Source: Sweltsa coloradensis
Taxonomy: Eukaryota; Arthropoda; Insecta; Plecoptera; Chloroperlidae
NCBI GenBank assembly: GCA_024449915.1
Contig: JAMZAV010004488.1
Location: forward strand, 1 to 64,000
Length of the DNA: 64,000 nt
Reading direction: 5' to 3'
Numbering within the stretch: position 1 is the first letter of the stretch; every line of letters starts with the position of its first letter. Shown here in pieces: positions 11,701-24,290 of the stretch. The position numbers and the translations under genes are program-made. Below the pieces are notes generated by a model. It was not told the origin of the DNA. It did not search any database and saw only the letters and a program-made list of their open reading frames with translations.

Positions 11701-14140
11701 ACTTTAAAGGACATTGCATTAGTTATTACCCGCTGCAACGACTCTCGAAAAACAAAAAAAAAACGGAACTTTTACGAAAAATTTACGGCTCACTCCCCCC
11801 CGAGTGCATAAAAACAACCGGGTGGCCCCTCGCCTCACGGCCAGTGACTTGCTATTCCAAGGGCTACATCCCACGCAGGCCGGTTCGAAAGGAGCGAGCC
11901 TGTTTGATAGCTCCGTATGTGGCCCGGAGCGGGAAAGCGCATCTCTACAGTCTCCGTTAGGTTAAACTGACCGTCGCTTCTTACGTATCACACGGAACTG
12001 GGGAACCTGTCCCAGGACGTTCTTCCATATCGATCGTACCAGCTACAGGCGCTACACCAATAAAATGACCGCGTACTGTAAAAATTTAAAAATTTTTTTT
12101 TTTTTGTGATCCTCGTTGGAACGATTTTTCCCCCCTGCAAAATCTTTTTTACTCAGTCCCCTTAAAATTGGTTGGGGCGAGTTCCACTGTAAAAGTTTTC
12201 CCAAATTTGCAACTTTTACCCGATATCAGATGTTTTCAGCAAACTTTGATACTGCCAGCGCGAGCTGTCCGACTGGCATAGCAGGGTGATATACTACCTA
12301 CCCATTTAAAAAAATTTCTTTGACGACGCGATTAGTTTTTGTGCGAACGTGACCTAAAGAATCGGATGCTTTTTAAACTTTTTAAAAGCGAGTGCCACGG
12401 ACTGGGGCAGACCCCAAAAAATGCATTAGACACGCAAAAACATGAAAATTTTGAAAAAATTATAAATGTTTGGTATATTATTTTTTCCTGCATAATTTTA
12501 GGGGTGCGGAAGATAATTGCTTATCGATAAATTTTCGATAAATACCCATAATCGTAATAATCAATAATCATACAATTTATTTAGCGCTATATATTGTAAA
12601 ATCGCCACAATATCTTCACCCAGGGTTTTTTTAAAAAAATTGGACAAAAGGGAAAAAGTAGGGATAACAACGTTTGTTGCCCCAGAGATTTTCTTAGCAG
12701 GGGGGAAAATGGGGGTACGGCAGTAGCCAATCCTGCACCGCTGTCGTTCCAGCCGAGGCGGCTCGTCCCGCTTCACTAGAAGTTTCTTTATCAATTTCTC
12801 GCGAGGGGATTTTTTTTAGTCACATAAAATGAATTTTCCTGTTATAGTTTCTTAAAATTTGAGCCACGGGTAAACAGATGTATTTTTGGCCATAGTTTAC
12901 GTAAAATTTGTTGGAAAAAAAGGGGCAAATTTTGCCTCATTGCTAAAAGGCAAAAATACTAGCTAGCTATCAAAGAAGTTTTGTTTTGTAGGTAACATGA
13001 CATGATCAGTCGGTCGCAAGTGTTGTCAACAATGACCTTCGTTTTCAAAATCAACATTGTTGAGCCTTGAAAGAAATTTTTCTGCACTTCGTGACTCTAT
13101 AAAATTTCCTGGGGCCCGGGGAAAATTCAAGTGCTGGAAAGGGTTCCAAATTTTTCTACCCGATGCCTTCCTAGTATATTTCATTATTGAGTACAATTTC
13201 ACGAAATTGTTGGGTAAGTGCGGTGTTTGAAATGTAGAGATTTCATGTTGTCACTCACCAAAAAATCGGTCGATGATTCTCTAAATCACTTGTCCAAACA
13301 AAAAAAAGTACACTTTCCTCAGGCAAATGTTTAAATTTTAGCCCGCAACAACCAACATAGGCCTAACAAATTTCCACAGTTTTTATTTTCCCAGTTTTCG
13401 TCAAAAAAAGGAACTAAAAAAGCCGATTGGCCTTTTTTTCCAAGTAACATAAGGAAAATGAATGAAGTAACGTAATGTCGCTCCCATTCGTAAAAAAAGT
13501 GTAATTTTGTGGTTTTTAGTGGGTTTATGTAACTTTTCAAGGGCCCTGGTCTTGATGTGGTACCAGCCTTTAGTCATTTCCGGGGGGGTACTTCAATTTC
13601 AATTGAAGGGTTTAAATTGGGTTTTGTCAGAATCTAGGGAGGGGCCCTATACCTACATCAGAAAACTGATCCAACAGCATCAACCCGCATTTCATTCACC
13701 CCCACGGGAGTGTTTCCCAATTATTTAAATCCTAGCCGTTCCCTTTTTGACAAATATCGTCCGTTGTTCGCCCCTTGGCTCATTCCACCCAACGCCCCTA
13801 CTCAAATGAAAAATCAAATACTGCATTCTTGCCAAAATAAAGCTTCAACCGTTTATAAAGAGGGAAGCACCCTCCAGTTGTTTTTTTTCCAATTTGTTTT
13901 ACATCGTCAGTAGAAAAACAAGCAACATTTCAAAAAAAATCCAACCTTTTTATTGACAAACGTAATTTTCAAAGTGGCTTTGAATGATGCAGAATGGTTA
14001 AGTACATCATGGGGCAGCTCATCAAATCTTTGAAATGGCGGCATAAACTTAAGGGTAAGTATTAGCAGTTGTGAATAACACCCCAAAAAACCGTCCAAAT
14101 TAAAATTGAGTCGAAAATAAACCTAAAAATTTTTTCGTGA
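8750..14140. other. Homopolymer-rich region with no recognisable gene
   Basis: This stretch differs from the rest of the window in its dense runs of 4-8 identical bases, including many G and C runs (for example near 8768-8820, 9480-9700, 11160-11185 and 13100-13125). The longest open frames (9744-10136 on minus, 9934-10302 on plus) have no motif I recognise. A GC-richer patch lies at about 11780-12065. The texture suggests either low-accuracy sequence or degenerate repeats, so gene absence here is weakly supported. Confidence 0.5.
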
Positions 14141-14747
14141 GGCCGTAGTGATAAATAGGCCCTAGGCCTACATATGTTTTTTAAGTATTTTCTTTCGGGT
14201 TGGGCATTTTCAAAGTAAAACCGAGGAAACAATTAATCAACATTTTCTACCCCAGGTTTCATAATAAAAAATGGTTTAATAACGAAACAAAGAGCCTCAT
14301 CACTTGTTAATCAAAATTATTTATACCCAAAGAACCAATATTTAAATTTGCCATAAAACTATGTTGACAAAAGACTAATAATACACCATCTATTAATATC
14401 GATTGATAGGTTTGTTTGCCACCAAGTTGACATTTATCGTTGAAATCCGTAGTTGAAATCTTCATAATATAGCCCTTATATTTTGTTTTCATACAGATCC
14501 CTATTAAAATGATTTATTAAGTTGTTTAAACTTAATAATATGCACGCCACCTTTAAATAAATGCTGTTAGGGGACAATTCAAACAGCAGCTGATCCAGGA
14601 CCTTTGTAAAGGGATGGGGGTGGATTCATTTTGTTGTATGACATGGATGAACATGATATTAAAAAGCAAGTTGACACTCCTTCCATATGACAATTGAGTA
14701 TTGTCAATACGGTAGGCAGTACTTGATTAACAATGTGTTTTTTGCAG

Positions 14748-14959
14748 GCAATATGCTATTGTGGATTTTCCACTGGAAAACAATACTCACGCCCTTGTTC
14801 CATCCAATTGGTTGGTAGAAAGTGATGATATAACGCAGTGTTGGTGGCCAAATTTTTATAAAAGTGACCGGGCCCGCATCGTGGCCATTCTAGAAAGGGC
14901 CATTCCCGATTCCAGTAAAGGTTGGGAACTTTGTCCTGCCATCGTCAAACATAGGAGCC
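14748..14959 (+). CDS. Internal exon resembling the N-terminal part of DUF4806-type proteins
   Basis: A good acceptor (a T-rich tract ending TTTTTTGCAG at 14747) and donor (GTAAGT at 14960) bound a 212-base exon open throughout in one frame, phase 1 at both ends. It encodes a segment with YAIVDF, HALVPSNWL, a Trp-Trp-Pro motif and a run of basic residues. That spacing (VVDF...VPSNWL...CYWPPYK...W) is what I associate with the N-terminal region of DUF4806-type invertebrate proteins, a family of unknown function that is often multiplied. No clear partner exon is found nearby, so this may be a real gene with distant exons or a retained fragment. Confidence 0.55.
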
Positions 14960-16455
14960 GTAAGTTTTTATGTTGTATGGGTTTGAACTTTGTGTGAAAG
15001 ATTTAGGGATGCACAAAGATAAAATAATCTTTAACCAATCATTATCATAATCATTAGGGCATAATCAAACAATAATGTAAGTCCAAATATGCCTCTTTTG
15101 TTGCATTATAGTCTTGATCAAGATTGAGTTTATGTAGGCCTAGGTGATAAATAAACTTTTTTGGCCTGAAATAGGCTAGAATTTTATCTTTGTGCCTTCG
15201 TTAAATTCCGAATTGTCAAATTACTATCATTCACACAAGCCACTAATGGTAGGCTAGGCCTATAGCGTTGGTCTGCATAAGCGCGGGAAATATGATGTAC
15301 GTGTTTTGGAAAAAAATTAGAATGCACTTCAATAATATTTCTATTCTCAATTATCAAAATGTTATTGAATATAGACTATCATGTCCATCTCTAGAATTAT
15401 TTCCTAATTCACGAGAAACGTAAAAACACACAAATATGCTAAATCTTGCAAAAAAGCGGCCAAACCCAAAACAGGGCAGCTCTGTTAGAACAAATCCCAC
15501 ACATACAACAACTTGTAAAAATACAGCCAAGCCTTCCACACCCAAAACATTGAGATGTAAAAGAAGGGCCAAGCTTATACAACCTTTTACATTATGCAGT
15601 TTACATTACAGACGATCTTAAGTGGAACTTACACTGTGACATATTACGAGATAAGTCGTCAAAACTTACTGGCTTCATCAATAGAACTCTCAGTGGAAGT
15701 CGCAGTAGAGTTCTGAGAACTGCGAAAAACAGGTCACAAACTTAATTGGTATTCTTTGAAAAAATGAAATTGACTCAAAGGTACAAGTAATACTTAACCA
15801 TTCACATGCCCTTCAACAAAACGTAATGGTAACAATAATCTCACAAGTCTGGCCGTCGTAGCATTGCCAGACAGAGTTGACATTTAAAACTATTTTTGTC
15901 TCTCGACCAGATTCTACCCTCCAATCATGCCTGTAGGTATGTCATCTTGCAGGAGGCTAGGCACACTCATACCAACCTTAGGCTTAAGACTCATACCAAC
16001 CTTAGGCTTAAGAGGGAATTGTGCCCTACAATGGCCTTCTCGCCTAGCGGCGAGAAAATATCATTAAAATAAAAAAATAATACCAACCTTGAGCAACTGG
16101 AATGCCTCCAATTAGAAAGAAAGGCAAGTAATATTGTGGTCCTCGAAGCTGCCGACGGTGCCTCATGTGCTTAAACGTGTGACCCATCTTCCTCAATTCA
16201 ATTCAGTTTATCTAGCATCGATTTGAGCCATGCATTGTTGAAATAGAATTTCACAATGACCACAATTGGACTAGTATAGGTAGATGACATAATACACAGT
16301 GCATAAATATTACTGTAAATTTGTTAACTTTTGGATTGATTTCCATATAATTTAACTAGTAAACATTGTTTAAACATGTACAGAGTTCAATTGACCACTA
16401 GAATTTTACCCGCCTCCTGACGTCACGAGGCAACATGGCGGAATGAGTTGGGATA
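14960..16455. other. Non-coding stretch with a short tandem repeat
   Basis: AT-rich sequence with several TAGGCCTA-type palindromes (about 15134 and 15250). A 24-base unit beginning ACTCATACCAACC is exactly duplicated at 15965-15988 and 15989-16012. I see no supported gene. Confidence 0.55.
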
Positions 16456-17256
16456 AATCCTCATTTCCCAAGTGTACGTCTGTTGAAACGGCGCACCACT
16501 TATCACGCTCTAACTCTGAGTCGATTCATTATTTGGACCAAACTGAAGAGGAATAAAATTTAGCAGACACTGCATTGCTTAGAATAGCGAATATTGCGAA
16601 TTTGTTTACACAGCCGTTAGCTTGTTATTACAATGTACGCATCATACATGAAAAATAAACAAAACAACTATAAGCTTTCTCAACTTCAATTGACAAACAA
16701 CTACTCATCGGATTTCGACGAGGCCTCTTTCAAAAAATGCACCTGTCTGTTTAGAGAAGAAATAAATCAACTTTCTAGATAGAAAGTGCACCGAACGAAA
16801 TTTTATAGCATAGGTTCATATGCAGTGTATGTGTTTTTAAGTCAAATACGCACTTTACTGACGTACGGATGAGCCGTGAAAACCGGCACGCAGCATAGTA
16901 ACCCATGCTATAAATTTTCGTTCAGTGCACTTTCTATCTAGTAAGTTGATTTATTTCTTCTCTAAACAGACAGATGCATTTTTTGAAAGAGGCCTTGTCG
17001 AAATCCGATAAGTAGTTTTTTGTCAATTGAAGTTGAGAAAGCTTATAGTCGTTTTGTTTATTTTTCATGTATGATACGTACATTGTAATACAAGCTAACG
17101 GCTGTGTAAAAAAATTGCAATGTTCGCTATTAAAGCGATAAAGGTTTGCTAAATATTTTTCCCTCTTAAGTTTTGTCCAAATAAGGATAGAATCAGAGTT
17201 AGAGCGTGATAAGTGGTGCGCCCGTTCAACAGACGTAAACTTGGGAATGAGAATCT
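16456..17256. mobile_element. Foldback (giant inverted-repeat) element, about 800 bp
   Basis: Left arm (about 16456-16826) and right arm (about 16889-17256) are reverse complements over nearly their whole length with scattered mismatches, separated by roughly 60 bases. Shared landmarks include the block around TCAACTTCAATTGACAA, the block around CACTTTCTATCTAG, and the outer block ACGTCTGTTGAA...GCGCACCACTTATCACG. There is no protein. Such structures fit non-autonomous foldback DNA transposons. I cannot see a clear target duplication. Confidence 0.75.
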
Positions 17257-19159
17257 TCCAAACTCTCGTCTTTTGGCCTATCGATCGTTTTAAGCTCCGC
17301 CCATCACCAGTGGTCCATTGCTCTATGATGTTGCCTTCAATGAAATGTTAGACATTAAAAATATAAACTCTCTTTAAAGGCAAAACTCGCACACTATTTT
17401 TTTTTCTTCAGTGAAACCGAATCAATTCGCTTGTTAACGGGGCTAGTTGATTGGGAGCACGGAATAATTTGGGGTCTCTTTGGAGATTGTTGTTTCAAGT
17501 ATGCAATGCACATTTAAACGTATAAGTTGAGGTGCCACGTACTTGGTCATGAATTTTTTGTTGGTGGTTACTTGGTGAACACGTATAGCTATAACTACGT
17601 AATGTGCGATGTATGCAGACACACAGCGGATACAGTGTACTGTAAATTAGAAAGGGTGATACAAGATGTTCAAAACACTTTATAAATTAAATGAAACAAG
17701 TTGTCGTTATTTATGTGCCTTTGTGTTTGTATTAACTGTCTCTTCAAACTATTTCAATAAGTTAATGCTTATCTTTACCATTATAAAATCTAACAAACAA
17801 GTACCTACTTACTATACTACTCTAAGGTGCATGGATAAAAATGTCTTGTTGTTGAATGTCTATACATCTGTCTACGTTTAAGTTCCCTAGGCACCCTCAT
17901 AACAACTGTGTTGTTTTTGTGATATAGCAACATGTGGCTTGGTGATAAATCATGACACTAAGTGTTCAAATAATATTATATACTTTGAATTGTGATAAAT
18001 TGTGATACATTGTCAAGAAGTTATTTAATCATGGTCTACCAACTGTATGACAAATATTGAAACTAAAATATTCCTAGATGCTTACATTCACATGATATTT
18101 AAAAAAATTCTCCAGATAGTACATATTTCTTTTTATTAAAGTGTACTTAAAATTTATTTTGCTAATGGTAGGTATTCATTAATGTTTAAATAATTTCTTG
18201 GTATAGACTAATAATTAATTAATTGCATCCTACATATACATGGGCTAACTTTTGTTTATATTGTGAAAACATTCTATGTTATTTTTGTTGACCATCTAGT
18301 TTTAAATATACAACATAAATATACAAAATATATACAATAATATACAAGGGGAAATGATTGAAACGTATCTTGTTTTTTTTTCTTCCTACATTTTAATGCC
18401 TACTGTATTCAGATGTATTCACTCATCGAAAAAATCTATCCAGACGAGGTCCCACAACAACATCAATCCACAACATCTCACAACATCAATCTTTGAGGTC
18501 TTCGTGGTTAAAAAAAGTCGTTTCTAAAACTAGGCCTACCTAAAAAATTATCCCTTTCCCTCTTCCCAAATACACATTCCTGTCTTCACTGATTGCAAAT
18601 AGTTTCAGTGTTGATTTAGGGTACCAACGGTAAGTTATCAGTGTCCATTAGTTTTTGTTGATGTTAAAAGCGCTTAAGTTGTTTTATTGAAACTCTTATT
18701 TTACCAAACTGTGTTTATAGTTCTGTTATGAAGAAGGAAGCGAGGGATCAAAGGGCGCGGAAAATAGCCACAAGTTCGGAAAAACGATAAAACGATAAAA
18801 ATAAACGTGGCAAGAGTGTTAGATGGAGGGAGGAGGCTACGACTACATATGAAATACAACGTGCAAACGATAGCTCCAATTATGGAATTGGCGCTCAATT
18901 GTTTTAAATTGACAATCTTGGAGACATGAGTTTTGCCATTTGCAAGTAGAACACTAAGGGAGCCGAGAGGCGAAATGTATTAGAGAGAGAGGCAAATCTC
19001 TGAATCAACAATATAATGTTTTTGAGTTTATAGAAGAAAAACTATGTTGTTTCTGAAACTTGGATCTTGAAATCAAATGAAACTAATGGTCTCTTTTGTT
19101 GGTAACAATCCACCATTTCATCCCACAAAGACATTGCAATACTGGCGGAAACTCATACT
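17257..19159. other. AT-rich non-coding stretch
   Basis: Low-complexity AT-rich DNA with a TATACAA-rich patch near 18305-18350. The open frame at 17666-17881 has no recognisable motif. Nothing supported. Confidence 0.5.
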
Positions 19160-19490
19160 CCAATTTCATCCACTTTGAAGTCATAGACCTGCCAACAAAA
19201 ATGATGCCTCTTAAGAAACATTCAGTAAACTGCCTCTCAGCCACAAAGAAATGCAGCTGCATTGGGATAGAGAAAGTCTCTGTAATACAATACTTAGGCG
19301 TAACAATAGATCAACACATGAGATGGGACAGTCACATAAATATCGTCACAAGGAAGTTGCGTTGCATAATCCACAAATTTTACACAGTTAGAAATTTTAC
19401 TAAACACATCTACATTAAAAACATTATATTATGCTTAGCACAATCTATAATGAATATGGGATCATACGTGTACTTGTGTCTTAAATAAAT
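19160..19490 (+). pseudogene. LINE reverse-transcriptase thumb fragment
   Basis: An open frame encodes the segment that follows the RT palm in CR1/Jockey-group LINEs. The telltale strings are VIQYLGVTIDQHMRWDSHI and LRCIIHKFY, after a C-x-C-like stretch. It stops at a run of AAAT units (about 19479-19497). The palm and the YADD motif are missing, so it is a truncated remnant. Confidence 0.7.
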
Positions 19491-19497
19491 AAATAAA

Positions 19498-20017
19498 ACA
19501 AACAAATTGTGGGTAAACAATATTTGGCATGGCATGCCGATCATGGGTGGGTTGAAATAAAAAGTGTATTGGCGTGCAAGTATGAGCATATGTGTGTATT
19601 ATGTATACACGGCACTGTTTTGTTTTTTACTGACTGTCATGATTTAATATTTAAATTGCTAGAGGTATTATATTGAATATATATGTAAATGTGATATTGT
19701 ATCACTGTGTTTTATCACATTGCACTTGTGGGGCATATGCACTGTTGTTTGCTACGACTATATACTCCAACTTAATTAAAATTTTCAAGAGATCGTAGAC
19801 GTTACAAAAAACCCACATGTTCCGAGTGGTTTAGTGATCATGAAAAAAATACTTTACTCATACTTTATGAGGGTTCACTATCCACGAACTGGTTGTTTTA
19901 AATTGTTTATGGTTACATTTTCTTTGCTTGATTCATATACTCCATAAATGTTTCTTGGTCATGATTTGATACTGGGATACTCTATGTCAGTGTCTCTACA
20001 GGAAAACCATACAATGC
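19498..20017. other. Non-coding AT-rich DNA
   Basis: No gene or repeat structure recognised. Confidence 0.45.
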
Positions 20018-21955
20018 ATTATTATTATTATTATTTCTTTTATTCACCAATATGAACATTACATAATGGGTATTTAAGAACTTTCACCAGAGATGAACCA
20101 CATCTCTAAGGTGAAACCCCTATTACATAAAAATTAAATATACATGGCATTAACAAAATACAATACATACAAGAAATAACAGAAAAAAATTTTTTTTTTT
20201 ACACTAAAACTTTGCGTAGTATGTGGGCGGTTCCCTAATAATGCTGCCTTTTGAAGCTCTGGAGTCCAGTGATTGCCAGAGATATGTTGGAGGTTCTTTT
20301 CAAAACTTCTTCCAATTGTCCACAAGCCCCAATAATAATGGGAACAATCTTACAACGGACATTCCACATTCGTTGAATTTCTTTTGAAGGTCTCGATATC
20401 TTGTGCTTTTTTTCTGCTTCCTTTGGGACTATGTTGCGGTCTGATGGAATAGCTACATCGATGATCAAACATTTTTGAGTTGCTTTGTTTTTAACACAAT
20501 GTCTGGTTTGTTGTGAAGAACCTTTCTATCAGTGTTTATTAGCTCATTCCAAAATATGGTCACATTACCATTGTCAACTACTTGTTCGGGTATATGCATG
20601 TACCATTTGTCAGAAGTTTCGATGTTTGTAACTTCTACAAATGTTCCAATGCAAATATGCCCAACTTTATCATGTCGATCAATGTATTCCGTTTTGGCTA
20701 AGCCCGGACATCCAGAAATAATGTGCTCTACGCTTTTTTCAAAAAGCTTACACAAACGACACTTGTCATCTACGTCGAGTTTGAGAATTCGTTTTTCATA
20801 ACTTTTTGTTCTTAAGGCTTGATCTTGTGCAGCTACAAAAAGACTTCAGTTTCATCTTTGAGATTACTTCTGCCCAGCCACTTGTTGGTTTGATCTTGGT
20901 CAATATGTGGTTGCTCCATGCGTGTAATATATTGTCCATGCAAAGGTTTAGACTTCCAGCACTTATTAAATCTTTCTGGAAAATGTTCTTTATTTGCTTC
21001 TTGATTATCTTGACCTTGTTAGTGATGGACCCATTTATCTGATTAATATCGGTTAATTCCAAACCTGATTGAAACTTGTTGCCTAACTTAATGACAGATT
21101 TTCTATAGCTTTGCTGGACTCATGTTCTTGAACCATTCTAAAAATTTGTCATCTCCCTTTCCTTCTATGTATAAACTCAAACCAATCATTGCTGTTTTGT
21201 ATGCCCCCTCTAGTTGAGTTATACCTCGACCTCCATTCTTCCTTGCGATATACAGTCTTTCGACGTCCGCTCGTGGATGGTGCATTCCGTTCATTGTCAA
21301 CAGTTTTCTCGTTTTTCGATCCAATTCTTAAGTTCTTCTATGCTCCAATCTAATATCCCAAAGCTATAAGATATTACTGGCACAAGCAAATTGACCAATT
21401 TCAATAGTTTTATTTTGTCCGTTCAATTCACTTTCAAGTATTAATCTTAGACGTCGTTTGTATTCTTTGCTCAATTTTTCTTTCATCATTGTATGTGAAC
21501 ACCATTGCCTTCTTCTATTCCCAAAATAATTTATAAGTTGATTCTTTACCCAAAGTCCTCAATAGTGGTATGCTCATCAAGTTGGAGTTCACTTGCGACA
21601 ATCTTCCCTTCTTGAATGTCGCTTTTTTGCACTTCTCGATCCAAATTCCATACAAATGGCGTCACTGAAAGTTTTGACGATATTTAGTAAGATACTAAGT
21701 TCATCGTCATTTTTCGCGAATAACTTCAAATCGTCCATGTACAGAAGGTGCGAGACTTTGTCTTCATTCGGGAATAATGCATACCCCAAACCTGCGTCAT
21801 TGAGGCACTTTGTCCCAAAAGGGAAAAAAGCTTTATGCAAAATAGAATGGCGATAACGAAACACCCCGAAATATTCCTCGTTGTATGTGAACATTAAATT
21901 GATGCGATTTCTTTAGTTTCCGGGATCTTTTTATACCCTTTTATTCCAATTTAGC
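20018..21955 (-). mobile_element. Degenerate R2/R4-type LINE with restriction-like endonuclease region
   Basis: Read on the minus strand from about 21955 to 20018. RT motifs come first: RGIFRGVSLSP in the motif-B position, then SHLLYMDDLKLFAKNDDE as the catalytic motif (Y-M-D-D). They are followed by LDRKTRKLL, MHHPRADVERLY and GGRGITQLE, the cysteine-histidine stretch LCKLFEKSVEHIISGCPGLA, and a C-terminal NKPDIVL with IIDVAIPSDRN. The last two fit a PD-(D/E)XK restriction-like endonuclease as in R2, R4 and NeSL elements. The N-terminal half is missing and there are several frameshifts and stops, so the copy is dead. The 3' end on this strand is a (TAA)n tract (20018-20035 on plus). Confidence 0.75.
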
Positions 21956-21958
21956 ATC

Positions 21959-22009
<51 letters not shown>

Positions 22010-22034
22010 TTTTATTATTATTATTATTATTTAT
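21959..22034. repeat. (TTA)n microsatellite
   Basis: About 75 bases of near-pure TTA/ATT repeats next to the truncated end of the minus-strand LINE. It may be part of the LINE target or the tail of another minus-strand element beginning at about 22035, where the sequence looks like a LINE 3' UTR. Confidence 0.85.
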
Positions 22035-22879
22035 TTTCCACTAATAGGCTTAGTAGGAAGGTTGGCAGAAAAGGGCAGTATGCCCCAAGCACAAGGTGTC
22101 TGCCAGCCTCTACACAACAAACTGTGATAAAAAAACAAAAACTTATAAAACATAGAACATAGAGATAAAAGAGACAAACATAGAAGAGACAAATTAACAA
22201 AAAAATAAAAAATTCAATGAATTCATAATATCAAAAAAGCAATCATAATGTGAAGACTTAACAACTCTTAAAAGCAGACATGGCAAGACTTGGGGTTTTT
22301 TTCCATAGTGGCTGCCATAGTTAGCATGTAGTTCCAATTATAATGTATGTTACCCTCAGATGAGCTGCAACAAAAAAACTGCATAGATTGATACTGGTGA
22401 ATTCATAATAAAACCTTTATAATATACCTATTTTCATTTTTTCTTTCAACAAGTTTGATAAAGAATGTCTTGAGGTGACCCTTGGGATCAGGGGGATTAG
22501 GCGGCTCCCTTATTTGAACGGCCATTTCTACTTGGCACCTACAACAAGAAATTTCAATGCAGCAAATTTGTTTTTGTATACTTAAAGAATATGTTGATTA
22601 AATACAGTGTTGCCCCCTATCCTGTTTACTGGTACTCCCGTACCTGTGCTTATTACATTACGCGTTGTTCATTATTCTCATATGTTCTTCCTTTTTCAAG
22701 ATTAGTTTAATACTTAGATGTATACATTGTACAAATATGGATTTCGTCGTCGTCTTCATAAATCATTCACGACCGAAAAATACATTATGATCCCAGTTTA
22801 GGCATTTATGTGCTATGTGCAGCATTATTCACGTGAAGCACTACAGTATTTAATACATTATTATTGGCTTTTGTTTCAG
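22035..22879. other. Probable LINE 3' UTR remnant then non-coding DNA
   Basis: Read on minus, 22035-22130 looks like a LINE 3' end running into (TAA)n. The rest shows no protein or clear repeat. Confidence 0.35.
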
Positions 22880-23118
22880 AAACATATGACCACTGGCTAG
22901 AAAGGAATGTATTTCCAGAATTAACCAGGATGAGGGAGCTGGGGCGTATGAACCGATACCTGGGTCATAAGCTCCAGGATGTCCAATACAAGAAGCCCTC
23001 CCTTCCTGAAGCTGGACTGGCAAGAGAAAAAAGTTTACCTACAGCCACGTCTTTTCCTATGTCTAACTCTGGAGCAGCAGCTGTAGCATTAACAGAGCAG
23101 CAGGGGTGCAGTAAATAG
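22880..23118 (+). CDS. Candidate terminal exon, unknown protein
   Basis: An acceptor (TTTTGTTTCAG ending at 22879) opens onto a frame of about 79 codons ending in TAG at 23116-23118. It encodes an acidic-basic, probably helical stretch (TYDHWLERNVFPELTRM, GRMNRYLGHKLQDVQY) followed by an Ala/Ser-rich tail. I do not recognise the family. The clean acceptor and length favour a real last exon, and the upstream partner could be the exon at 14748, but that link is speculation. Confidence 0.4.
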
Positions 23119-23569
23119 TAAAATGAGTTGAAGTGCCAGGCTAAAAACATACATTTAGTATTTTACATTGAAAAGTGACTTTAAAACCAAAGTTATGGTC
23201 GGATCAAAAAGTGTCATCCATCAAAATCTTTGGCATAAACTGAACACAGCAATGCACAAATTTGGAAAAAAATTGATTTTGAATGTTTTAAATTAAAATT
23301 TTTGCGATTCTTTTTCAATTTCACCGGCAATTTCACACAATACCTATCTGGACCACCAATTTTATACCTCATAAACTATTGTCCTAAATGACATCGAAGT
23401 TATTTACTGAATTTCAAAATTTAGTAATTAACAACAGAATTGTGAATTTTATAGCATATATGTCAGGCTCAACAGTGAATTTTAGTTATTAAAGAAAAAG
23501 AATGAAATTCATGAGCTCTCCCAAACAATCTACTACAAGGAAATGGTAAATCGGCGATCTACTTAAATT
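23119..23569. other. Non-coding AT-rich DNA
   Basis: No recognised feature. Confidence 0.4.
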
Positions 23570-23927
23570 AGGGAATTTTAAGTACAACAGTAATGTTATC
23601 AGATCAGGGAAAGGGATGTTTGTCCCACGAAAACGGCCAGTAGAGGCAACAGATCCCGCTAACTACTTACCACGTGACAAATGTCTTATTTTCTTTTCAA
23701 AAACTACGTTGTATACAGCAATAAAATGTTGGGTAGTACCAGAAAATGAAGGAGAGCGGATCCCTAATCGAGGTGTCAGGGCTAGAGGATCTCTAATGTT
23801 GCCCAACAGCGCTATGAGTTCAGAAGGATTTAAAACAAACGTAATGAACAAAATGCATCAAGATGATGTGTTTGAAGCTATTAGAACTGATAATGTTATT
23901 GTGTCTTTCGGCAATTTCCAATATTAA
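23570..23927 (+). pseudogene. Fragment of a multiplied invertebrate protein family with Cys/His-like module
   Basis: One frame encodes NYLPRDKCLIFFSKTTLY followed by a basic region, the string RARGSLMLPN and then DNVIVSFG. This matches the order I know from a repeated family (YLPC-x2-C...FF-K-x2-L...H...C, then a Leu-Leu-Pro motif, then a D-x-L-I-x-x-G motif), often found with tyrosine-recombinase-like regions in animals. Here the first cysteine of the module is replaced by Arg and the histidine is gone, so the fragment is probably non-functional. It ends where SINE-C sequence begins. Confidence 0.45.
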
Positions 23928-23929
23928 AA

Positions 23930-24290
23930 AATGGACTTTGAAACTCCCGGGTTCAAAACTCGCTTCAAGCAGAAGATTTTTTTGATTCCATCACTTAAGG
24001 AATTCGTCTTAGGAATTACTTAACGATGATTTTACAGCCGTTCTAGCAACGTAGCAGATAATAAATTCAAAGTGGTTCTGAATTGGTCTTGTTGATTTTG
24101 GCGTTGATCTACATTTGCTCGCACTGTCCAACTACTGATTGCTACATTTCCTATTTAATATGTCCATCTTTGGTTGGTTATCGCTCACTTGTCGATGACG
24201 TCAGAGCCTTCAGTGTTGGCTAAGTCGATTTAAAATGAAGGCCCCACTGAAAATCAGTTATGTGACTGAGTTTAAATTTGTATTAAGACA
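23930..24290 (+). mobile_element. SINE family C, 5'-truncated copy
   Basis: The body matches the two other family-C copies (36200-36620 on plus, 41853-42295 on minus): the blocks CTAGCAACG, TTGGTTGGTTATCGCTCAC and CCCACTGAAAATCAGTTAT occur in the same order. The tRNA-like head is cut so that only GGGTTCAAAACTCGC, a mutated B box, remains. Confidence 0.75.
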
